The notes beneath the pieces are model-generated. The model was given only the letters and a program-made list of their open reading frames with translations, was not told the DNA's origin and searched no databases. The translations under genes and the position numbers were made by a program. DNA of 7,764 bases from DATGFB01 sp032160545 (lineage in GTDB: Bacteria > Actinomycetota > Actinomycetes > Mycobacteriales > Jatrophihabitantaceae). Below are positions 1 through 5,502 of the stretch, one piece after another. The stretch is taken from contig JAVHVN010000019.1 in assembly GCA_032160545.1 (NCBI GenBank), forward strand, positions 1-7,764, in the 5' to 3' direction. The stretch's first letter is position 1. Every line of letters starts with the position of its first letter.

Positions 1-10
1 CGGCCCGTGC

Positions 11-1006
11 TCAGCGCCAGACGGAGCGGCGCTGCACCAGCAGCCGGAAGAGCGTGCTCTGGATCGACTCGCGAACCTGGTCGGTGAGCTCGAACCGCAC
101 GCTCGGGTCGTCCGCCCGGTCGGCGCCCAACCCCTCGGTGTGGATCGGCGCGCCGAACTCGATGTACCACTTGCTCGGCAGCGGGACGAGACCGAGCGGG
201 CCGAGCCACGGGAAGGTGGGTGTCAGCGGGAAGTACGGCAGGTTCAGGATTCTCGCGAGCGTCTTGGCGTTGCCCAGGACCGGATGGATCTCCTCGGCCC
301 CGACGACCGACACCGGAACGATCGGGACGCCGGCGCGCATCGCCGCTGACACGAAACCGCCGCGACCGAAGCGCTGCAGCGTGTAGCGCTCGCGGAACGG
401 CTTGCCGATGCCCTTGAATCCCTCGGGCCACACGCCGACGAGCTCGCCTGCGCCCAACAACCGCTCGGCGTCCGGGGCGCACGCGAGCGTGGCGCCCGCC
501 TTGCGCGCCAAGGCACCGAGGCCGGGGGTCGCGAACACCAGGTCGGCGCCGAGCATGCGCAGGTGGCGCCGCGCCGGGTGCTCGACGCGCACCGCCGTCG
601 CGACCATCGTCGCGTCGAGGGCCCAGATGCCGCCCGCGTGATTCGCCACCAGCAGGGCACCGCCCGTCGCCGGGATGTTCTCGACGCCGTTGACCTCAAC
701 TCGGAACCACTTCTCGTACAGCGGCAGCAGCGCCGGCAACAGCACGTTGTCGGTGAGATCGGCGTCGAAGCCGAACGCGTCCACCGGGTAGTCGCCGGTC
801 AGGCGCCGGCGCACGAACTCGAGCGCATCGATCGCACGCTGTTCCCAGCCCGCGCCCGGCGGGGCCGGTACCGGTGGCGCGACCTCGGCGGCGCCGGGAT
901 GCAGCGGGTACACCGAGGCCTCCGCCGCGGTTTCGACCGCGGGGCCGCCGCAGCCCCGCCCAGCTCGCGCGAGGCCGCTGCGCAACGGGATCACGTGGCC
1001 GTCCAC
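11..1006 (-). CDS. PlsC-type lysophospholipid acyltransferase family protein
   Basis: Predicted membrane-associated acyltransferase of 331 residues that would move an acyl chain from acyl-CoA or acyl-ACP to a glycerolipid or related acceptor. The PlsC-like core spans about residues 100-290. It holds an NH...D catalytic block (N122, H123, D131), the WPEGFKG block at 193-199 (the family's acceptor-binding EG motif), and conserved stretches LRMLGADLVF (149-158) and LPSKWYIEFG (276-285). Residues 1-52 are Ala/Pro/Gly-rich and look disordered, so a later start is possible. The start is GTG, one base after the TGA of the upstream SDR gene, with a G-rich GGCGGGCGG stretch just before it, which suggests translational coupling. 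From memory it matches M. tuberculosis Rv0502 in position and type. The H-to-D spacing is seven residues, longer than the classical HX4D. Family is confident; substrate is unknown. Confidence 0.88.
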   Translation of the reverse strand: MDGHVIPLRSGLARAGRGCGGPAVETAAEASVYPLHPGAAEVAPPVPAPPGAGWEQRAIDALEFVRRRLTGDYPVDAFGFDADLTDNVLLPALLPLYEKWFRVEVNGVENIPATGGALLVANHAGGIWALDATMVATAVRVEHPARRHLRMLGADLVFATPGLGALARKAGATLACAPDAERLLGAGELVGVWPEGFKGIGKPFRERYTLQRFGRGGFVSAAMRAGVPIVPVSVVGAEEIHPVLGNAKTLARILNLPYFPLTPTFPWLGPLGLVPLPSKWYIEFGAPIHTEGLGADRADDPSVRFELTDQVRESIQSTLFRLLVQRRSVWR

Positions 1007-1007
1007 G

Positions 1008-2075
1008 TCAACCGCCCGCCGGCACGTGCCGCCCCGGCAGGGCCCACAACGGCGCGGGCAACACGGTCACGATCCGCTGCGCGGCGGTCACCGAGCCGGT
1101 CGCCAGCCGGGGCAGCCGCGGGATCGTGGCCAGATAGGACTCGAGGGCCTGGTCGGTCGAATGGGCGGGAACGTAGCCGAACCGGCTGCGCAGCCGTGCG
1201 GTGTCGACGACCCGGCCGTAGTTCAGGAAGGCCGGCTGTTCTGCGGACACCTCGGGCAGACCCGAGTTGCGCAGGATTGTGCCCACCGCGGCGATGGCCA
1301 TCGACGGCACGGGCAGCCGCAACCGCCCGGCTCGCCGCACGGCTTGTGAAAGCAGCACGACACCGTCGGCCGCCACATTCATGACTCCGGCGTCGCGCCC
1401 GGTGGCGACGAGTCGAAGTACCTCGACCGCGTCGGACTCGTGCAGCAACTGCAGCCGCGGGTCGAAGCCGAGCGAGGTCGGGACGACCGGCATCGCGAGA
1501 TACCGCGTCAGCGGTGACTCGATCGTGGGGCCGAGGATGCTCGCGAACCGGAGCACCGACACGGCGATGTCCGGTCGGCGCCGGGCGAAGCCGCGAACGT
1601 ACCCCTCGATCTCGACGGCGTCCTTCGCGTAGCCGGTGAGCGGGCTGTCGCCCGAGTGCATCGCCTCGGTGAACACGGCCGGATCGGTCGGGCCGGCGCC
1701 GTAGACGGCCGTCGTCGACTCGACGACCACCCTGCGAAGTGCGTCGGACTTCTGGCACGCAGCGAGCAACTGCATCGTCCCGAGCACGTGGTGCTCGCGC
1801 TGCGGTGCCGGGCCGCCGCCCCCCCGCTGGGCGCCGGGTAACGGCGCGTGGACCACGGTGTCGACCCTGGCCCGGCTCAGCACGGTCGCGATGAGTGGGT
1901 TGCGGATGTCGGCCCGGACGAACTCGGTCCGCCCGAGCTGGGCGATGGCGGCCCGGCTCGGCGCGACGCGATCGACGCCGATGACACGCTCGATGGCGTC
2001 GTCACTCGCCAGCTCGGCGGCCAGCCGGGCACCGAGGAACCGGCTGATGCCGGTGATCAGAACGACGCTTCCCAC
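1008..2075 (-). CDS. Atypical extended SDR, NAD-dependent epimerase/dehydratase family (GalE2-like)
   Basis: A 355-residue Rossmann-fold protein of the extended short-chain dehydrogenase/reductase family. Visible features are the nucleotide-binding loop TGISRFLG (8-15), an acidic residue after beta-2 (D35), DIR (56-58), a VVHA strand (74-77), ESTTAVYG (119-126), and the core stretch RRPDIAVSVLRFASILGP (166-183). The usual catalytic YxxxK is missing: the matching place reads GYAKD (Y149, K151). The middle glycine of GxxGxxG is replaced. It resembles M. tuberculosis Rv0501 (named galE2), but UDP-galactose epimerase activity should not be assumed. I chose the GTG at 2075 because it begins directly before the first beta strand and has GGGGGAG at 2079-2085. 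The open frame runs further upstream, but that part overlaps bS22 in another frame. It is followed after one base by the acyltransferase gene, so the two probably act together, perhaps in lipid or cell-envelope metabolism (inference). Confidence 0.87.
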   Translation of the reverse strand: MGSVVLITGISRFLGARLAAELASDDAIERVIGVDRVAPSRAAIAQLGRTEFVRADIRNPLIATVLSRARVDTVVHAPLPGAQRGGGGPAPQREHHVLGTMQLLAACQKSDALRRVVVESTTAVYGAGPTDPAVFTEAMHSGDSPLTGYAKDAVEIEGYVRGFARRRPDIAVSVLRFASILGPTIESPLTRYLAMPVVPTSLGFDPRLQLLHESDAVEVLRLVATGRDAGVMNVAADGVVLLSQAVRRAGRLRLPVPSMAIAAVGTILRNSGLPEVSAEQPAFLNYGRVVDTARLRSRFGYVPAHSTDQALESYLATIPRLPRLATGSVTAAQRIVTVLPAPLWALPGRHVPAGG

Positions 2076-2078
2076 GAA

Positions 2079-2085
2079 CTCCCCC
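2079..2085 (-). promoter_or_regulatory. Ribosome binding site of the SDR gene
   Basis: The minus strand reads GGGGGAG, three bases before the GTG at 2075. It decides the start against a longer open frame reaching to 2216. The spacer is short for a Shine-Dalgarno site, so this is good but not certain. Confidence 0.6.
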
Positions 2086-2104
2086 GAGGCCGTGTTGGGC
2101 GGTG

Positions 2105-2203
2105 CTACTTCTTGTTGCGGCGCTGGACGCGCGTCTTCTTCAGCAGCTTGCGGTGCTTCTTCTTCGCCATCCGCTTGCGCCGCTTCTTGATGACAGAACC
2201 CAT
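2105..2203 (-). CDS. 30S ribosomal protein bS22 (AURKAIP1/COX24-domain small basic protein)
   Basis: A 32-residue, extremely basic protein that starts MGSVIKKRRKRMAKKK and ends RVQRRNKK. More than half of its residues are Lys or Arg. This is the AURKAIP1/COX24-type domain, related to mitochondrial mS38, which was identified in mycobacterial ribosomes as the extra small-subunit protein bS22, bound to 16S rRNA near the decoding region. From memory, the M. tuberculosis counterpart is Rv0500B, in the same place between the HTH gene and galE2. The start is ATG at 2203. Only a weak G-rich stretch (GGGGTTGGG) precedes it, and two GC-rich inverted repeats lie further upstream. The stop is TAG, and 29 bases separate it from the SDR start, so read-through into the SDR and acyltransferase genes is likely. 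The gene is short enough to be missed by automatic callers. Confidence 0.93.
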   Translation of the reverse strand: MGSVIKKRRKRMAKKKHRKLLKKTRVQRRNKK

Positions 2204-2220
2204 GACCCAACCCCATCGAT

Positions 2221-2238
2221 GCCCGGGGCGGCCCGGGC
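2221..2238 (-). promoter_or_regulatory. GC-rich inverted repeat next to the bS22 ribosome-binding region
   Basis: Perfect 7-base arms GCCCGGG (2221-2227) and CCCGGGC (2232-2238) with a 4-base loop. In the minus-strand transcript the hairpin would end 17 bases before the bS22 start codon, so it could affect translation initiation. Chance occurrence is possible in DNA this GC-rich. Confidence 0.4.
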
Positions 2239-2254
2239 GCAGTCGTCGGAAACC

Positions 2255-2269
2255 CCGCCCAGCGGGCGG
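2255..2269 (-). promoter_or_regulatory. Second hairpin in the bS22 leader (attenuator- or terminator-like)
   Basis: Perfect 6-base arms CCGCCC (2255-2260) and GGGCGG (2264-2269) with a 3-base loop. On the minus strand it is followed by GGTTTCC, a poor T-run. It lies between a possible -10 box (2285-2290) and the bS22 start. It could be a leader hairpin or a weak terminator. Confidence 0.35.
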
Positions 2270-2284
2270 AACACTCGAACGGTC

Positions 2285-2290
2285 AGCCTA
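2285..2290 (-). promoter_or_regulatory. Possible -10 box of the bS22 transcript
   Basis: The minus strand reads TAGGCT, a match to TANNNT. It lies between a possible HTH-gene terminator (2315-2333) and the two leader hairpins. Transcription from it would give a leader of about 75 bases. No convincing -35 hexamer is seen 17-18 bases upstream. Confidence 0.28.
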
Positions 2291-2314
2291 CCTGCAGCGA
2301 GGCAGCCCACCATC

Positions 2315-2333
2315 GCCGGGACGTGCGCCCGGC
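2315..2333 (-). terminator. Possible terminator after the HTH gene
   Basis: Inverted repeat GCCGGG (2315-2320) and CCCGGC (2328-2333) with a 7-base loop, 17 bases past the HTH stop codon. There is no T-run, but many actinobacterial terminators lack one. This is a structure-only call. Confidence 0.33.
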
Positions 2334-2350
2334 CGCTGTCGGACGGGTGT

Positions 2351-2608
2351 TCAGCCGGCTTCGATGAAGGCGGCGCGCAGGTACTCGTGCACGGCCTTCT
2401 CGGGCACGCGGAACGACCGACCGACCCTGACGGCCGGCAGATCACCGCTGTGGACCATCCGATAGACCGTCATCTTCGAGACACGCATGACCGAAGCGAC
2501 CTCGGCGACGGTCAGGAACCTGACCTCGGCGAGGGCAGGGTCGACCGGGTGGACGCCGTCATCCGACTGCGCCCCCCGCTTCGTGGGCCCGTTCTGGGAC
2601 GTGCTCAT
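2351..2608 (-). CDS. Excisionase-family / BldC-like helix-turn-helix DNA-binding protein
   Basis: An 85-residue protein. Residues 1-29 are polar and probably flexible. Residues 31-80 form a winged MerR-like HTH of the excisionase type: FLTVAEVASVM (31-41) and KMTVYRMVHSGDLPAV (45-60) supply the helices, and RVGRSFRVPEKAV (61-73) the wing and last helix. It has no catalytic or recombinase part and no phage gene is near, so excisionase is only a family name. The role is most likely a small transcription factor like BldC. It matches M. tuberculosis Rv0500A in place and sequence type (from memory). The start is ATG at 2608, where TGA CTC ATG separates it from an upstream open frame. The only Shine-Dalgarno candidate, GGTGA, lies inside a perfect inverted repeat. 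The targets are unknown; autoregulation through repeats in its upstream region is an inference. Confidence 0.92.
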   Translation of the reverse strand: MSTSQNGPTKRGAQSDDGVHPVDPALAEVRFLTVAEVASVMRVSKMTVYRMVHSGDLPAVRVGRSFRVPEKAVHEYLRAAFIEAG

Positions 2609-2612
2609 GAGT

Positions 2613-2639
2613 CACCGACACCTTCGGCACGTGTCGGTG
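2613..2639 (-). promoter_or_regulatory. Perfect inverted repeat at the HTH-gene ribosome binding site
   Basis: Arms CACCGACAC (2613-2621) and GTGTCGGTG (2631-2639), nine bases each, with a nine-base spacer. In the transcript the 3' arm ends five bases... before the start and contains most of the GGTGA Shine-Dalgarno candidate, so a hairpin would hide it. As DNA it could also be an operator for a dimeric regulator. Confidence 0.5.
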
Positions 2640-2644
2640 CGTCG

Positions 2645-2655
2645 GCTTCCCCACC
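2645..2655. repeat. 11-base direct repeat, copy 1 (upstream of the HTH gene)
   Basis: GCTTCCCCACC, identical to the copy at 2719-2729. The two copies begin 74 bases apart and flank a possible -10 box (2685-2690). It may be a protein-binding site. Confidence 0.5.
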
Positions 2656-2684
2656 GGCGAACGGGACACGCACGTGCTGTTGTG

Positions 2685-2690
2685 AGAGTA
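2685..2690 (-). promoter_or_regulatory. Possible -10 box of the HTH gene
   Basis: The minus strand reads TACTCT, a TANNNT match, with a transcript start expected near 2678 and a leader of about 70 bases. No good -35 hexamer is present. A second candidate, TAATCT, lies upstream near 2747-2752. Weak call. Confidence 0.25.
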
Positions 2691-2718
2691 GCGGTACCAG
2701 TGGGGCGGATGCGATAGA

Positions 2719-2729
2719 GCTTCCCCACC
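2719..2729. repeat. 11-base direct repeat, copy 2 (upstream of the HTH gene)
   Basis: GCTTCCCCACC, identical to the copy at 2645-2655. It would lie about 45 bases upstream of a transcript starting from the TACTCT box, a usual place for an activator site. Confidence 0.5.
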
Positions 2730-2755
2730 TTCTGCGCGAGTTCCTGCCAGATTAT

Positions 2756-2779
2756 GTCCGGGACCTCCCTATTCCGGAC
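2756..2779 (-). terminator. Possible terminator after proC
   Basis: Inverted repeat GTCCGG (2756-2761) and CCGGAC (2774-2779) with a 12-base loop, directly after the proC stop codon. The minus strand continues ATAATCT rather than a T-run. The short stem and long loop make this a weak call. Confidence 0.3.
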
Positions 2780-2780
2780 G

Positions 2781-3596
2781 TCAGTCGCTCACCCCCAGTT
2801 CACGGCTGCGGCGCGCGGCCGCCTCGATTGCCGCCAGCAGCGCCGCGCGGACACCGTGCACCTCGAGCTCGCGGATGGCCGCGATGGTCGTCCCGCCGGG
2901 GCTCGTCACCGCCTCGCGCAACTGCACCGGGTGCTCGCCGGAGTCGCGCAGCATGACCGCCGAGCCGATCGCGGTCTGCACGATCAACTCCGCCGCGAGC
3001 GTCCGTGGCAGGCCGAGCAGGATGCCGGCGTCGATCATCGCCTCGACGAGGAAGAAGAAGTACGCCGGCCCGGATCCCGACAGCGCGGTCACCGCGTCGA
3101 GCTGCGACTCGGGCACCGTCACGACCCGGCCCACTGCGCCGAGCAGCGACTCGGCGACGGCGAGGTGGTCCGCGTCGGCATGCGCACCGGGCGAGATCGC
3201 CGTCATGGCCTCGTCGACCAGGGCGGGGGTGTTCGGCATGCACCGCACGACCGGGACGCCCTCGGCGAGCCGGGCCTCGAGGTGCGCGGTGGTGATACCG
3301 GCGGCGACGGAGACCACGACGTGGCGCGGGGTCACCGCGTCGCGGATCTCGGCGAGCAGCGCGTCGATGTCCTGCGGCTTGACCGCCAGGACGATCGTGC
3401 CCGCCGCGGCGACGGCATCGGTGGCTTCCATCGTCTTGACGCCGTAGGTGTCACTGAGGAACTCGCCGCGCCCGGCGTGCTTCTCCGCGACGACGATGTC
3501 AGCGGGCGTCCGCTCGCCGCGCAGCAGTCCCGACAGCAGCGCCTCACCGATCTTGCCGCCGCCGAGAATGGCGACACCTGCGAACGTCATGCTCAT
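2781..3596 (-). CDS. proC: Pyrroline-5-carboxylate reductase
   Basis: A 271-residue cytosolic enzyme that reduces 1-pyrroline-5-carboxylate to L-proline with NAD(P)H, the last step of proline synthesis. The N-terminal Rossmann domain shows VAILGGGKIGEALLSG (8-23), then AVKP (71-74), VVSVAAGI (94-101) and CMPNTPALV (119-127). The C-terminal helical dimerization domain has the P5CR signature ALSGSGPAYFF (171-181) and TSPGGTT (231-237). No key motif is missing and the length is normal. The first ATG (3596) shares its A with the TGA of proline dehydrogenase (TGATG). A second ATG two codons later has better spacing, nine bases from GAGAGG, so the true start may be 3590. The overlap suggests coupled translation with proline dehydrogenase, the opposite reaction. 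In M. tuberculosis proC (Rv0500) has the same neighbours on its downstream side (from memory). Confidence 0.96.
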   Translation of the reverse strand: MSMTFAGVAILGGGKIGEALLSGLLRGERTPADIVVAEKHAGRGEFLSDTYGVKTMEATDAVAAAGTIVLAVKPQDIDALLAEIRDAVTPRHVVVSVAAGITTAHLEARLAEGVPVVRCMPNTPALVDEAMTAISPGAHADADHLAVAESLLGAVGRVVTVPESQLDAVTALSGSGPAYFFFLVEAMIDAGILLGLPRTLAAELIVQTAIGSAVMLRDSGEHPVQLREAVTSPGGTTIAAIRELEVHGVRAALLAAIEAAARRSRELGVSD

Positions 3597-4546
3597 CAGC
3601 CTCTCGAGACCAGGGCGCGCCCGAAGAACGCGAGGTTCGCCGGTCGCTCCGCGAGCCGGCGCATGAGGTAGCCGTACCACTGCGCGCCGTACGGGATGTA
3701 GACGCGCACAGTGTGCCCGAGGGCGGCGAGCCGGCGCTGCTCGTCCGGACGAATTCCATACAGCATCTGGAACTCGAACTCGCCCTGCGCGCGGCCGTGC
3801 CGCTGCGCGCGGTTGCTCGCGATCTCGATCAACCGCGGGTCGTGCGTGGCGAACATCGGGTAGCCGGCGCCCTCGAGCAGGGCGTCCAGGCAGCGCACGT
3901 ACGACTGGTCGACGTCCTCGCTCCTCTGATACGCGACCGAGGCGGGCTCCTTGTACGCACCCTTGCACAGCCGGACCCGGCTGCCCGCGACGGCAAGCTC
4001 CCGGCAGTCGCCCAGCGTGCGCACGAGGTACGCCTGCAGCACGGCGGCGGTGTCGGGAAAGTCGGCCCGCAGCTCCTGGAGGATGCCCAGCGTCGAGTCG
4101 GTGGTGGTGTGGTCCTCCATGTCGAGGGTCACCGAGGCGCCCGCCTGCCGTGCGGCCGCGCAGATGCGGCGGGCGTTGTCGAGCGCGATCGCCTCTCCCT
4201 CGCCCGGCAGGACCTGGCCGATGGCGCTCAGCTTCACGCTGACGTCACTGCGGGCGGTGAGCGGCGCCATCGGTTCGGTCAGCCCGTCGCGCTGCAGCGC
4301 CTGCAGCAGTTCGACATAGGCGGCGACCACCGCGTCGGCCTGCGCACGATCGGTGGTGTCCTCGCCGAGGTGGTCGAGCGTGACAGTCAGGCCGTCCGCC
4401 ACCAGCCGGCGCGCCGTTGCGACCCCGGCAGCCGTGTCGGCACCGCCGACGAACCGGCGCACGACCGAGCGCGACACCGGTGCGTTGGTGATCAGTTGCT
4501 CGAGGCGGGCGTTGCGGGAGGCAGCCAGGATCGCGGAGCGCAGCAC
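3596..4546 (-). CDS. Proline dehydrogenase (monofunctional, FAD-dependent)
   Basis: A 316-residue proline dehydrogenase of the PRODH family. It oxidizes L-proline to 1-pyrroline-5-carboxylate, passing electrons through FAD to the quinone pool, probably at the membrane face. The (beta/alpha)8 barrel shows VSVKLSAIG (102-110), VTLDMEDH (139-146), RLCKGAY (192-198), FATHDP (232-237), FEFQMLYGIR (257-266) and the C-terminal substrate-binding helix YGYLMRRLAERPAN (291-304), with the two arginines that hold the proline carboxylate. It carries no pyrroline-5-carboxylate dehydrogenase domain, so the second step must be encoded elsewhere. The start is GTG at 4546. A TAGCCT -10-like hexamer ends six bases before it and there is no separate Shine-Dalgarno site, which fits a leaderless transcript. 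Its stop overlaps the proC start by one base. Actinobacterial literature often uses the name pruB or putB; I leave the symbol empty. Confidence 0.95.
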   Translation of the reverse strand: MLRSAILAASRNARLEQLITNAPVSRSVVRRFVGGADTAAGVATARRLVADGLTVTLDHLGEDTTDRAQADAVVAAYVELLQALQRDGLTEPMAPLTARSDVSVKLSAIGQVLPGEGEAIALDNARRICAAARQAGASVTLDMEDHTTTDSTLGILQELRADFPDTAAVLQAYLVRTLGDCRELAVAGSRVRLCKGAYKEPASVAYQRSEDVDQSYVRCLDALLEGAGYPMFATHDPRLIEIASNRAQRHGRAQGEFEFQMLYGIRPDEQRRLAALGHTVRVYIPYGAQWYGYLMRRLAERPANLAFFGRALVSRG

Positions 4547-4552
4547 TCCGCC

Positions 4553-4558
4553 AGGCTA
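4553..4558 (-). promoter_or_regulatory. -10 box of a leaderless proline dehydrogenase transcript
   Basis: The minus strand reads TAGCCT, six bases before the GTG start. It lies in the 30-base gap after the TIM-barrel gene, giving the PRODH-proC pair a promoter of its own. No clear -35 hexamer. Confidence 0.45.
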
Positions 4559-4576
4559 ATCGCCCGGGCCCGGCGG

Positions 4577-5434
4577 TCAGTCGGCGCGGACGCCCGCGGG
4601 AGCGAGCGGCGCGACGAGGTGCAGGCGGCAGAACGCGAGCGCTTCGGCGAGGTCGGCCGCGCGCTCGGCGCGGTCGAGCGCGCGCCGGGTGTTGACCTCG
4701 ACGACGACGTGGCCGCCGTAGCCGCGGGCCGCGAGGGTTTCGAGCACCTCGGCACACGGCTGCGTACCCCGGCCTGGGATGAGGTGCTCGTCCTTCGTCA
4801 GGCCGGTGCCATCGGCCATGTGCAGGTGCGTGAGCCGGTCGGCCATCGCCTCGAGCATCGCCATGGCGTCGGACTGCGACACCGCCGAGTGCGACAGGTC
4901 CAGGGTGTAGTCGCTGTACGGACGGTCGTCAGCCGCGACGTCCCACGTGGGCTGGTAGGCGGACACCTCCCGGCCGCGCACCCGCAGCGGGAACATGTTC
5001 TCGACCGCGAAGCGCACGTCCGTCTCGCCGGCGAGGCGGTCGATGCCGTCCTGGAACCCCCGGGCGTAGTCGCGCTGCCAGCGGAACGGCGGGTGCACGA
5101 CGACGGTCTGCGCACCGAGCAACTCCGCGGCGAACTGCGCCTTCTGCAGCTTCGTCCACGGGTCGGTCGTCCAGACCCGCTGGGTGATGATCAGGCACGG
5201 GGCGTGGATCGCGAGGATCGGCACCTGGTAATGCTCGGACAGCCGCAGCAGGGCATAGGGGTCCTGGCTGACCGGGTCGGTCCAGACCATCACCTCGACC
5301 CCGTCGTAGCCGAGCTTGGCAGCGAGCTCGAACGCCGCGGCGGTGTTCTCGGGATAGACCGAGGCGGTCGACAGTCCGACCTTCGCCCGCGACGGCTTCA
5401 GCGCGTTGCCGATCGGCGCGCCGTCGCGGTCCAT
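4577..5434 (-). CDS. Sugar phosphate isomerase/epimerase family protein (xylose isomerase-like TIM barrel)
   Basis: A 285-residue (beta/alpha)8 protein of the AP-endonuclease-2/xylose-isomerase-like superfamily, which usually binds two or three divalent metals. Likely metal and active-site residues lie at strand ends: E47 in GVEVMVW, H77 in IHAPC, H114 in VVVHPPF, E145 in VENMFP, D179 and H182 in DLSHS, H203 and H205 in THLHMADG, H217 in DEHLIPGRGTQP, and E246 in VVVEVN. It matches M. tuberculosis Rv0498 in type and position (from memory). The reaction is unknown: sugar isomerase, epimerase or endonuclease-like hydrolase are all possible. I chose ATG 5434 because TACCCT ends seven bases before it, which fits a leaderless start. 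An in-frame ATG at 5488 would add 18 residues that look noncoding. It is separated from ppx by 103 bases that hold a possible terminator. Confidence 0.87.
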   Translation of the reverse strand: MDRDGAPIGNALKPSRAKVGLSTASVYPENTAAAFELAAKLGYDGVEVMVWTDPVSQDPYALLRLSEHYQVPILAIHAPCLIITQRVWTTDPWTKLQKAQFAAELLGAQTVVVHPPFRWQRDYARGFQDGIDRLAGETDVRFAVENMFPLRVRGREVSAYQPTWDVAADDRPYSDYTLDLSHSAVSQSDAMAMLEAMADRLTHLHMADGTGLTKDEHLIPGRGTQPCAEVLETLAARGYGGHVVVEVNTRRALDRAERAADLAEALAFCRLHLVAPLAPAGVRAD

Positions 5435-5441
5435 GTCGGCG

Positions 5442-5447
5442 AGGGTA
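5442..5447 (-). promoter_or_regulatory. -10 box of a leaderless TIM-barrel gene transcript
   Basis: The minus strand reads TACCCT, seven bases before the ATG at 5434. It supports that start over the one at 5488. The perfect palindrome GCTTGCAAGC (5451-5460) lies just upstream, between the -10 and -35 positions. Confidence 0.45.
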
Positions 5448-5450
5448 ACC

Positions 5451-5460
5451 GCTTGCAAGC
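5451..5460. promoter_or_regulatory. Palindrome GCTTGCAAGC in the TIM-barrel gene promoter
   Basis: A perfect 10-base palindrome four bases upstream of the proposed -10 box, in the spacer where a bound repressor would block RNA polymerase. Its TTGCAA core recalls LacI-family operators, but no such regulator is in the window. Confidence 0.35.
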
Positions 5461-5502
5461 AGGCAGCACCGTGAAGATCGCGATCCATGATTCGCAGCTC
5501 GC

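Larger units (their letters stand above)
2612..2728 (-). other. Possible threonine-rich leader peptide before the HTH gene
   Basis: A 38-codon open frame starting at GTG 2728. Its TGA lies three bases before the HTH start and is in the same frame. It contains PTGTATLTTA, with five threonines in eight residues, read from ACT, ACC and ACA codons, two of which are rare in such GC-rich genomes. There is no Shine-Dalgarno site before the GTG, and third-position G/C falls in the second half. Coding is doubtful. It may simply reflect a conserved noncoding leader. Confidence 0.18.

Noticed and set aside
1..10. Possible feature before the acyltransferase stop codon
   Set aside because: Only ten bases are present; nothing can be supported.
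2076..2216. N-terminal extension of the SDR to 2216
   Set aside because: This part overlaps bS22 in another frame, is Glu/Gln/Ala-rich and unlike the family. GTG 2075 has a Shine-Dalgarno site and starts at the first beta strand.
2351..2608. Phage or integrative-element excisionase
   Set aside because: The HTH resembles excisionases, but no integrase, attachment-site repeat or phage gene is near, and the neighbours are conserved chromosomal genes.
2781..3968. Extension of the ProC frame upstream to 3968, which would make a fusion protein
   Set aside because: The extra residues overlap the proline dehydrogenase gene in another frame and are shadow-like. The ATG at 3596 or 3590 with GAGAGG upstream gives a normal ProC.
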